Source: Anaerocolumna sp. (GTDB taxonomy: Bacteria; Bacillota; Clostridia; Lachnospirales; Lachnospiraceae). From it: a stretch of DNA of 6,660 bases. The translations under genes were made by a program, and so were the position numbers. Below the pieces are notes generated by a model. The model searched no databases and was not told the DNA's origin. It worked only from the letters and a program-made list of their open reading frames with translations. Location of the stretch: NCBI GenBank assembly GCA_029256035.1, contig JAQSYR010000116.1:1-6660 (forward strand), in the 5' to 3' direction. This document shows positions 1 to 5,138 of this stretch, piece after piece. The stretch's first letter is position 1, and every line of letters begins with the position of its first letter.

Positions 1-758
1 CCTGCATTCTTTGAGAAGCTTCTAAGTTCAATGGCACAGGTTTTAGCACCTTCACATTCATAAATGCTGTGTGGTACATCTTCTTCTGAAATATATGCTT
101 CATAGGCTGCATCATATATAATAACAGCACCTACTTTATTAGCATAATCAACCCATTTTTGTAATTCATTCTTATTAATAGTAGAACCAGTCGGATTATT
201 AGGGAAACATAAATAAATAATGTCAGGTGTTTCTGTTGGAAGCTCTGGGGCAAAATTAGTTTCTTTTGTACATGGCATGTAAATTACATTGCTCCATTTT
301 CCAAGGGAAGGTATATATTCTCCAGTTCTTCCAGCCATTGCATTAGTATCTACATAAACTGGATAAACAGGATCGCATACTGCAATTTTATTATCCACGT
401 CAAAAATATCACCAATATTACCGGAATCACTTTTGGCACCGTCACTCACAAAAATTTCATCAATTGCAATATCTACACCTCTAGATTTAAAATCATGTTC
501 TGCAATGGTAGTTCTTAGAAACTCATAACCTAAATCAGGTGCATATCCTTTAAAAGTTCCTTTCACTGCCATTTCATCGGTTGCCTTGTGAATTGCATCA
601 ATGATTGCTGGAGCTAAAGGTAATGTTACATCACCTATTCCTAAACGGATAATCTTTTTCTCTGGATTTGCATCAGTAAAGGCTTTCACTTTTTTTGCAA
701 TATCTGAAAATAAATAACTTCCAGGTAATTTTAAATAGTTTTCATTAATTTTAAACAT
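1..758 (-). CDS. dapL: LL-diaminopimelate aminotransferase DapL (C-terminal part missing)
   Basis: PLP-dependent cytosolic aminotransferase that converts tetrahydrodipicolinate to LL-2,6-diaminopimelate in one step, with L-glutamate as amino donor; it bypasses the succinyl or acetyl branches of lysine synthesis. My translation gives 252 full codons and the frame is still open at base 1; the family is usually about 390-410 residues, so roughly a third is outside. Fold-type I landmarks are visible: LGIGDVTLPLAPAI near residue 39, GYAPDLGYEFLR near 71, DGAKSDSGN at 106-114 (phosphate-binding loop), FPNNPTG at 185-191, YDAAYEAYI at 215-223, and SFSKNAG at the window edge with the PLP lysine at K250. 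The ATG at 758 follows AAGGAG (765-770) with a 6-base gap. It lies 78 bases after dapF, the next enzyme of the pathway, and has its own promoter between them. Family assignment is firm; the missing end cannot be judged. Confidence 0.95.
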   Translation of the reverse strand, partial: MFKINENYLKLPGSYLFSDIAKKVKAFTDANPEKKIIRLGIGDVTLPLAPAIIDAIHKATDEMAVKGTFKGYAPDLGYEFLRTTIAEHDFKSRGVDIAIDEIFVSDGAKSDSGNIGDIFDVDNKIAVCDPVYPVYVDTNAMAGRTGEYIPSLGKWSNVIYMPCTKETNFAPELPTETPDIIYLCFPNNPTGSTINKNELQKWVDYANKVGAVIIYDAAYEAYISEEDVPHSIYECEGAKTCAIELRSFSKNA

Positions 759-805
759 GTTGTTCTCCTTATTTTTATGCATTTAGATTCTGTATATTTA
801 TAAAT

Positions 806-835
806 ATTATAGCATGTTTTTTAATATAAATTCAA
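806..835 (-). promoter_or_regulatory. Predicted promoter of dapL
   Basis: Reading the minus strand, TTGAAT (830-835) is followed after 18 bases by TATAAT (806-811). The base triplet TGC directly before the -10 box makes it an extended -10 (TGnTATAAT). The -35 box begins one base after the dapF stop codon, so dapL can be transcribed separately as well as by read-through from dapF. Expected start is near 799, giving a leader of about 40 bases. A 14-bp A/T-only palindrome (794-807) overlaps the start region, but its composition makes chance likely. Confidence 0.6.
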
Positions 836-836
836 T

Positions 837-1670
837 TTATATTTCAGTTTCACCCTGGAATACGGTTACAGCAGGACCTGTCATAAAAATAGTATTCTTT
901 TGTCTGTCATATGCTATCTTTAATTCTCCACCTAATAATTTTACAGTAACCTGATCTTCTGTAAATCCATTTAGGATACATGCATATACACTTGCACATG
1001 CACCTGTTCCACAAGCCAGTGTCTCACCGGAACCCCGTTCCCATACTCTCATATCAATGGTATTTCGATCGATAACATGTATAAACTCTGTATTGGTTCT
1101 TTTTGGAAACATAACATGATTTTCAAATAATGGTCCAATTTTCTCAATTTCTACTGCTTTTGTATCTTCTACAAACACAACAGCATGAGGATTTCCCATT
1201 GATACGCAGGTCATCTCATAAGTGAAACCACCAATGGTAATAGGCATTGCTACGATCTGCTCGTTATCACTTATTACTGGTATCAGTTTTGGGTCTGTAA
1301 TTGGGCTTCCCATATCAACTGTAACTTCTTCAACTTTTTGATTCACTACTTTTAAATCCAGGTATTTTATACCAGCACCTGTTTCAATGGATATTTGCTG
1401 TTTATCTGTCATTCCGTGGTCATAAACATATTTTGCGACACATCGGATACCATTTCCACACATAGGAGAAGCAGACCCGTCTGCGTTATACATATCCATA
1501 AAGAAATCTGCCTTTTGGGATGGCTTAATTAATATTAAACCGTCTGATCCAATACCAAAGTGTCTATCGCTTAATTTACGTGCAGCTTCTTCTGGATTCT
1601 CCACTTGTTCTTTAAATGAATTAATATAAACATAGTCGTTTCCACAACCTTGCATCTTCGTAAATTTCAT
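837..1670 (-). CDS. dapF: Diaminopimelate epimerase DapF
   Basis: Cofactor-independent cytosolic epimerase that interconverts LL- and meso-diaminopimelate, supplying both lysine and peptidoglycan precursors. At 277 residues it is full length. The N-terminal MQGCGNDY signature (6-13) is present, as are both active-site cysteines: C71 in MCGNGIRC (70-77) and C220 in ACGTGACAS (219-227). GNPHAVVFV (159-167) and ERGSGETLACG (211-221) are also typical of the family. The ATG at 1670 is preceded by AAGG at 1678-1681 (7-base gap), with AGGAAGG further upstream. Its substrate is the product of dapL, which lies immediately downstream on the same strand; the order dapF-dapL makes a two-gene pathway cluster. 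A good promoter lies just upstream. No missing residue or frame problem is seen. Confidence 0.97.
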   Translation of the reverse strand: MKFTKMQGCGNDYVYINSFKEQVENPEEAARKLSDRHFGIGSDGLILIKPSQKADFFMDMYNADGSASPMCGNGIRCVAKYVYDHGMTDKQQISIETGAGIKYLDLKVVNQKVEEVTVDMGSPITDPKLIPVISDNEQIVAMPITIGGFTYEMTCVSMGNPHAVVFVEDTKAVEIEKIGPLFENHVMFPKRTNTEFIHVIDRNTIDMRVWERGSGETLACGTGACASVYACILNGFTEDQVTVKLLGGELKIAYDRQKNTIFMTGPAVTVFQGETEI

Positions 1671-1717
1671 TCTTCTACCTTGTCCTTCCTATTAATTACA
1701 ATAAGTTATTTTAAATT

Positions 1718-1746
1718 ATTATAGCAAATATTTCATATAAGGTAAA
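1718..1746 (-). promoter_or_regulatory. Predicted promoter of dapF (dapF-dapL)
   Basis: Minus strand: TTTACC (1741-1746), 17-base spacer, perfect TATAAT (1718-1723). Four of six -35 bases match the housekeeping consensus. Expected start is near 1711, leaving a leader of about 40 bases before the dapF ATG at 1670. The position downstream of the nitR-like gene's hairpin separates the nitrogen and dap units. Confidence 0.65.
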
Positions 1747-1770
1747 GATATAGTTCACAAGCTATAAAGT

Positions 1771-1865
1771 AAAAAAAATGTACTAACTATGTAACAAAGG
1801 GACAAGCAATAGCCAGGTTAATTCCTGTAAGAATTAATCCTGCTACTTGCCTTTTACCGCTTTGT
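1771..1865 (-). terminator. Long imperfect hairpin with distal T-tract, probable terminator of the glnA operon
   Basis: A 72-base imperfect inverted repeat spans 1794-1865. The outer arms ACAAAG/CTTTGT (1794-1799 and 1860-1865) match perfectly. The inner core has arms TTAATTC/GAATTAA around a 6-base loop, then AGG/CCT, TAGC/GCTA and GCAA/TTGC interrupted by single-base bulges. On the minus strand it begins about 24 bases after the ANTAR gene stop. A run of eight T lies at 1771-1778, about 15 bases beyond the hairpin rather than directly after it. That spacing is unlike a textbook intrinsic terminator, so a structured RNA, a 3'-end stabiliser or a decayed repeat are alternatives. Confidence 0.4.
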
Positions 1866-1888
1866 CTAAAATAAGTCAGTACATTATA

Positions 1889-2431
1889 TTACATCATGCT
1901 TAAAATCATTTCAGCCATTTCTACCATATTGGTTCCACTATCCATACTATTCTTCTGTATATATCGATGTGCTTCTTCTTCAGACATGTTGTTACGTTCC
2001 ATTAAGAGAACTTTTGCTTTATATATAGTAGCCTTTTCTTCCTCTGAACGAGTCTTAGGCTTTTCTTTTTCTTTTTTCTTTCTCTTATTATAATTATAAC
2101 TCATCATTTGAATGGTATTGATTAAATCCTGCATTTTAATTGGCATACTTAGACATATAATATTATTTGCCGAACATTCTTCCATTCTGGCTGCAGATGC
2201 AACCAATAACATTTCAAATCCCTTAGGGAGATAATTATTTAGTTCATAGTAATGCATATCTGAAAAACGGTATCCGCTCACGACTATGCCGCCATCAAGT
2301 TCATTAGCGATTCCAATGGCTTGGGCCCCTGTAGTACAAGTAGCATTTACCTCTAGTCCATTTCGGATAAGTGCATTTTTAATATTTTTGGCGTCTTCCA
2401 TTTTTGGAAAAGCTACAATAATGCTTAACAC
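1889..2431 (-). CDS. ANTAR-domain RNA-binding regulator with pseudo-receiver (NitR-like)
   Basis: A 180-residue predicted transcription antiterminator. Residues 1-112 resemble a response-regulator receiver, but the phosphoacceptor strand reads GGIVVSGYRF (47-56) with serine and glycine where an aspartate is expected. The usual Lys-Pro near the end reads SMPIK (95-99), so phosphorylation control is unlikely. A highly basic linker (115-127, rich in Lys and Arg) leads to the ANTAR domain (about 128-180), recognised by KAKVLLMERNNMSEEEAHRYI and by KNSMDSGTNMVEMAEMIL with its SMD core. ANTAR domains bind RNA hairpins and prevent termination. It lies 62 bases downstream of glnA on the same strand. 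From memory, an ANTAR gene beside glnA (nitR) is known in solvent-forming clostridia, so a role in nitrogen control is the natural inference. The start is GTG with a very strong ribosome binding site. The RNA target is not identified here. Confidence 0.88.
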   Translation of the reverse strand: MLSIIVAFPKMEDAKNIKNALIRNGLEVNATCTTGAQAIGIANELDGGIVVSGYRFSDMHYYELNNYLPKGFEMLLVASAARMEECSANNIICLSMPIKMQDLINTIQMMSYNYNKRKKKEKEKPKTRSEEEKATIYKAKVLLMERNNMSEEEAHRYIQKNSMDSGTNMVEMAEMILSMM

Positions 2432-2445
2432 ATCTAATCACCTCC
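2429..2445 (-). promoter_or_regulatory. Strong Shine-Dalgarno with overlapping ATG/GTG starts
   Basis: GGAGGTGAT (2437-2445) is complementary over nine bases to the usual 16S rRNA 3' end. Its GGAGG core (2441-2445) lies 9 bases before the GTG start (2431-2429) that opens the ANTAR frame. An ATG (2433-2431) overlaps that GTG in another frame and reads only ATG TGT TAA. No in-frame ATG alternative is near, so GTG is the chosen start. Confidence 0.75.
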
Positions 2446-2455
2446 ATCTATCTAA

Positions 2456-2492
2456 AATGTATTTATTTACTGTCACTTATCATAAATACATT
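2456..2492 (-). repeat. Stem-loop between glnA and the ANTAR gene
   Basis: Perfect 11-bp inverted repeat (2456-2466 with 2482-2492) around a 15-base loop, beginning two bases after the glnA stop codon and ending 11 bases before the ANTAR gene's ribosome binding site. Only four T follow on the minus strand, too few for a strong terminator. It could stabilise the glnA 3' end, be a processing site, or partly terminate transcription so that glnA outweighs the regulator. The stem is almost entirely A/T, with one G/C pair. Confidence 0.55.
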
Positions 2493-2493
2493 A

Positions 2494-3825
2494 TTAAATA
2501 CGATGTAGGTATTCATCTAACTCCCATTTGGTAATCTGAGTCATATAACGGTTCCATTCTTCTTTTTTAGATTCAATATATCGTTTTGAAGTATGAGTTC
2601 CTAATACACTCTTTATAAATTCACTGGATTCTAGTTCCTTAACTGCTTCCTCTAAATTCACAGGAAGACTCTTAATACAAAAAGCATCTTTTTCTTCCTT
2701 GGACATTCCAAAAATATTTTTATCAATACTATCCGGAGGAGTTAATTTATTTTTAATTCCGTCTAAACCAGCAGCCAGACAAACTGCAAAAGCAAGATAA
2801 GGGTTTGCAGAAGGATCCGGACTTCTAAGTTCAATTCTTGTACCTGTACCTCTTTCTGCCGGAATGCGAATAAGAGGACTTCTGTTTTTTGCAGACCATG
2901 CAACATACACAGGTGCCTCAAAGCCTGGTACCAAGCGTTTATAGGAATTAACTAAAGGATTAATAATAGCTGTCATTCCATTAATATGTTTCATAATACC
3001 CGCGATAAAATAATATGCTTCTGAACTTAATCCTAGTTTATCGGATGGGTCGTGGAAAATGTTAACTCCATCTTTTTTTAGTGACATATTTACATGCATA
3101 CCTGAACCATTGATTCCAAATTTAGGCTTTGGCATAAAAGTAGCATGTAAGCCGTGTCTTTTTGCCACAGTACGGGCAACCATACGAAATGTTACTATAT
3201 TATCTGCCATTTTTAGTGCATCCTCATAACCAAAAGCGATTTCATGTTGTGCCGGTGCAACTTCATGATGAGATGCTTCAATTTTAAATCCCATATCTTC
3301 TAAAGTTAGAACCATTTCTCTTCTTGCATTCTCTCCGGAATCCAATGGAGCAACATCAAAATAACCTCCACGTTCTTCAGATGAGCAGGATGGTTCTCCA
3401 TTTTCTTTTAAATTAAATAAGAAGAATTCACATTCAGGTCCAACATCAAAAGTATAACCCAGTTCCTTTGCTTCCTGAACTACTCTCTTTAATATTTGTC
3501 TTGGATCTCCCTCAAAAACTGTTCCATCTGGGCAATAGACGTCACATAGAAATCTTGCAACTTTACCTTGTTGTGGTCTCCATGGAAAGATTTCAAATGT
3601 ATCTAAGTCAGGGTACAAATACATATCAGATTCTTCAATACGTACATAACCTTCAATAGAAGAACCATCAAACATACATTTATTATTTAAAGCTTTTTCT
3701 AGCTGGCTTGTTGTTATCGCTACATTTTTCAAATTACCAAAGATATCAGTAAACTGTAATCTGATAAATTGTACATCCTCTTCTTCCACCATTCTCAAAA
3801 TATCTTGCTTTGTATAATGACTCAT
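2494..3825 (-). CDS. glnA: Glutamine synthetase, type I-alpha
   Basis: ATP-dependent condensation of glutamate and ammonium to glutamine, the main entry of ammonium into metabolism; family members are cytosolic dodecamers. The 443-residue length fits the GSI-alpha subgroup. Visible landmarks are FDGSSIEGYVRIEESDM (52-68) with R62, the residue linked to glutamine feedback in Bacillus GSI-alpha; ECEFF (131-135) with metal ligands E131 and E133; HHEVAPAQHEI (186-196); NGSGMHVN (239-246); NSYKRLVPGFEAPVY (293-307) with flap glutamate E303; and RIELRSPDPSANPY (330-343). The adenylylation tyrosine of GSI-beta is absent: the region reads DKNIFGM. The C-terminus (RYIESKKEEW onward) matches the tail that binds regulators in Bacillus. 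ATG at 3825 follows AAGGAG (3835-3840), 9-base gap. Cotranscription with the downstream ANTAR gene is likely. The upstream region holds a promoter and a terminator hairpin. Identity is certain. Confidence 0.98.
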   Translation of the reverse strand: MSHYTKQDILRMVEEEDVQFIRLQFTDIFGNLKNVAITTSQLEKALNNKCMFDGSSIEGYVRIEESDMYLYPDLDTFEIFPWRPQQGKVARFLCDVYCPDGTVFEGDPRQILKRVVQEAKELGYTFDVGPECEFFLFNLKENGEPSCSSEERGGYFDVAPLDSGENARREMVLTLEDMGFKIEASHHEVAPAQHEIAFGYEDALKMADNIVTFRMVARTVAKRHGLHATFMPKPKFGINGSGMHVNMSLKKDGVNIFHDPSDKLGLSSEAYYFIAGIMKHINGMTAIINPLVNSYKRLVPGFEAPVYVAWSAKNRSPLIRIPAERGTGTRIELRSPDPSANPYLAFAVCLAAGLDGIKNKLTPPDSIDKNIFGMSKEEKDAFCIKSLPVNLEEAVKELESSEFIKSVLGTHTSKRYIESKKEEWNRYMTQITKWELDEYLHRI

Positions 3826-3873
3826 AATCTATCGCTCCTTTATTATATTTTATTGTAAAAAGTTGTTTATCTT

Positions 3874-3894
3874 GGTAAGTTAATTGAACTTTCC
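3874..3894 (-). repeat. Small hairpin in the glnA leader
   Basis: GGAAAGTT and AACTTACC on the minus strand pair over seven bases with one A-A mismatch, around a 5-base loop. It sits between the terminator and the glnA ribosome binding site. The loop has five bases, not the six expected of an ANTAR target. No function can be assigned. Confidence 0.35.
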
Positions 3895-3901
3895 ATAAAT
3901 T

Positions 3902-3940
3902 AAAAAAGGCAAAGGTGCATCATAAATGAACACCCTTGCC
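3902..3940 (-). terminator. Intrinsic terminator between the HD-GYP gene and glnA, inside the predicted glnA leader
   Basis: Minus strand: GGCAAGGGTG (3931-3940) pairs with CACCTTTGCC (3908-3917) over ten base pairs including one G-U, with a 13-base loop, followed at once by six T (3902-3907). This is a textbook Rho-independent terminator. It could end the HD-GYP transcript, whose stop codon is at 4003. Because the best glnA promoter lies upstream of it, it would also stop glnA transcripts unless read through. See the promoter entry at 3952-3980. Confidence 0.85.
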
Positions 3941-3956
3941 ATGATGATAACATCAT
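3941..3956. repeat. Inverted repeat over the glnA -10 box
   Basis: ATGATG (3941-3946) and CATCAT (3951-3956) form a perfect 6-bp inverted repeat with a 4-base centre. It covers the -10 hexamer and the expected transcription start of the glnA promoter. It could be an operator. A second CATCAT copy lies in the terminator loop (3918-3923). Confidence 0.45.
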
Positions 3957-3980
3957 AACAGCCATAATATTATTTGTCAA
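3952..3980 (-). promoter_or_regulatory. Near-consensus promoter upstream of glnA
   Basis: Minus strand: TTGACA (3975-3980, perfect -35), 17-base spacer, TATGAT (3952-3957, five of six -10 bases). Expected start is about 3945-3947. The terminator hairpin begins at 3940, so the first RNA bases would feed almost directly into it. No comparable promoter is visible between that terminator and the glnA start, apart from an isolated TATAAT too close to the ribosome binding site. It is therefore the best glnA promoter candidate. Confidence 0.7.
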
Positions 3981-3986
3981 TATTAT
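3964..3986. repeat. Inverted repeat centred on the glnA -35 box
   Basis: ATAATATT (3964-3971) and AATATTAT (3979-3986) form a perfect 8-bp inverted repeat separated by 7 bases that include most of the -35 hexamer. This is operator-like geometry. The arms are purely A/T in an A/T-rich region, so chance is possible. It does not match the Bacillus GlnR/TnrA consensus TGTNA-N7-TNACA. Confidence 0.35.
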
Positions 3987-4002
3987 ATTTATCATTCAAA
4001 AT

Positions 4003-4899
4003 CTATGATTGCATTTGGCCAGAAATGCAGATTCCCAAATAATTTACGTCATTTTTGAGATCTATAATTTGCTTGTTTTGTATATTTCTTATCACTGGGC
4101 GTAAAACACTATCTGAATAATTTTTTAAAACAATTCCTTTCGTCCCATCACTTAATTCAACACAGGAACCAACGGGATAAACTGCAATGCATTTTGAAAA
4201 GTAATCTACGACTCTAAGATCATATCGCTGATTTCCATTGCCAAAAAGATATTCAATTACTTCAGATGGTTGACTGGCTTTATGATAGGCTCTGTCGGAA
4301 GTCATTGCATCATATGTGTCAGAAACAGCAATAATTCTGCCAAACATGGAAATTTCATGTCCTTTTAAGCCATTAGGGTATCCTGAACCATCAAATCTTT
4401 CATGATGCTGTAATACTCCTATCTTAGTTACACTACTTAAATTATATGCTTTATAAAGCATTTCATACCCGCGTTCTGGATGGGTCTGTATTACCTGGAA
4501 TTCAGATTTGGACAGCTTACCACTTTTATCAAGAATATCAGTGGGCACAAATTTCTTACCAATATCATGTAACATACCAGACATACCTAATTGAATTAAC
4601 TTATCTCTGTTATATTCTAATTTTACTCCTATACCTACAGACAAAATTCCTACATTAATATCTTCCAGTCTGTTTGCGGTCTCAATTCGTAATTTTTCAT
4701 CAACCACATCATTAATAATAATACCCTCTGATATTTCATCATTTACATAGACTCCATGATATCCCATGCCTCTTAACCTGCATATAATAGAATCTGTTAA
4801 TTCAAAATTTTCCCTTAATAGAATTAAACCTTCAGCTCCATATAAGGGTCTAGCAAGCCGAGTACCTGGTACCAGCTGGTCCACTGAAAGAAATCTCAT
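4003..4899 (-). CDS. HD-GYP domain protein, internally shortened (c-di-GMP phosphodiesterase family)
   Basis: HD-GYP proteins are metal-dependent phosphodiesterases that degrade cyclic di-GMP. This one has 298 residues and no transmembrane segment or signal peptide. An N-terminal domain (1-70: MRFLSVDQLVPGTRLARPLY, then YHGVYVNDE) precedes the catalytic core: LHDIGK (110-115; H111, D112), QTHPERGYEML (138-148), HHERFDGSGYP (165-175, the GYP motif) and SDTYDAMTSDRAY (193-205). A C-terminal extension begins at YPVGSCVEL (241). Between residues 71 and 83 the family's usual block of about 60 residues ending in HSxNV is missing: here RLEDINV joins the first helix directly to the domain, with E79 at the expected histidine. 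Activity may therefore be altered or lost. The ATG at 4899 is chosen because GGAGG (4910-4914) precedes it. A terminator follows 62 bases after the stop. Targets and sensory input are unknown. Confidence 0.88.
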   Translation of the reverse strand: MRFLSVDQLVPGTRLARPLYGAEGLILLRENFELTDSIICRLRGMGYHGVYVNDEISEGIIINDVVDEKLRIETANRLEDINVGILSVGIGVKLEYNRDKLIQLGMSGMLHDIGKKFVPTDILDKSGKLSKSEFQVIQTHPERGYEMLYKAYNLSSVTKIGVLQHHERFDGSGYPNGLKGHEISMFGRIIAVSDTYDAMTSDRAYHKASQPSEVIEYLFGNGNQRYDLRVVDYFSKCIAVYPVGSCVELSDGTKGIVLKNYSDSVLRPVIRNIQNKQIIDLKNDVNYLGICISGQMQS

Positions 4900-4932
4900 T
4901 ATAATTGATCCTCCACAAAAATTACACAAATC

Positions 4933-4947
4933 ACTGCTTTAGGCAGT
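4933..4947 (-). repeat. Small hairpin in the HD-GYP gene leader
   Basis: ACTGC (4933-4937) and GCAGT (4943-4947) form a 5-bp stem with a 5-base loop, about 35 bases before the HD-GYP start. A T-rich stretch follows on the minus strand, but it is broken and not directly adjacent. This is too weak to call a terminator; it might be a leader structure. Confidence 0.3.
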
Positions 4948-5017
4948 CAGCTCATAAATAGGATAGAAAAGTCACCTTGATTCTAATGTTTACATAATAA
5001 AACGCAAATATTGTCAT

Positions 5018-5026
5018 ATTATATCA
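5018..5026 (-). promoter_or_regulatory. Predicted extended -10 promoter of the HD-GYP gene
   Basis: Minus strand: TGATATAAT (5018-5026), a perfect extended -10 (TGnTATAAT). No convincing -35 box is seen 16-18 bases upstream, which is acceptable for an extended -10 promoter. Expected start is near 5011, giving a leader of about 110 bases. The rest of the 4900-5138 gap is A/T-rich; it shows no clear terminator for the ABC gene and no riboswitch I recognise. Confidence 0.5.
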
Positions 5027-5138
5027 CAGTAAGCCATTTATTGGTATACTTTTTTTATTTTTATTCATTTCATTAGAATATTGCACTGATTTATATATTT
5101 TTATGGTAAATATGTCCAATTATTTATGCATTAACATT

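Noticed and set aside
794..807. 14-bp perfect palindrome at the dapL transcription start as an operator
   Set aside because: It is made entirely of A and T in a very A/T-rich gap; no independent support.
1896..2534. Plus-strand open frames opposite the ANTAR gene, including a hydrophobic one
   Set aside because: They are mirror images of well-supported minus-strand genes, lack good ribosome binding sites and resemble no family I know.
3823..4003. ANTAR dual-hairpin target, T-box, glutamine riboswitch or GlnR box in the glnA control region
   Set aside because: No six-base A-N-N-G-N-N loop with a supporting stem, no T-box-like sequence, no glutamine riboswitch core and no TGTNA-N7-TNACA match was found by eye.
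4900..4929. TTG start for the HD-GYP gene, adding ten residues (MCNFCGGSII)
   Set aside because: The extra codons include the GGAGG ribosome binding site that serves the ATG at 4899, and family members begin at MRFL-type sequences.
4900..5011. c-di-GMP riboswitch upstream of the HD-GYP gene
   Set aside because: The conserved core of neither known class (for example GCAAA with paired purine-rich elements) is visible in the leader.
5095..5113. Inverted repeat ATATTT/AAATAT after the ABC gene as a terminator
   Set aside because: The stem is only six A/T pairs with no adjacent T-tract on the minus strand; chance is likely in this composition.
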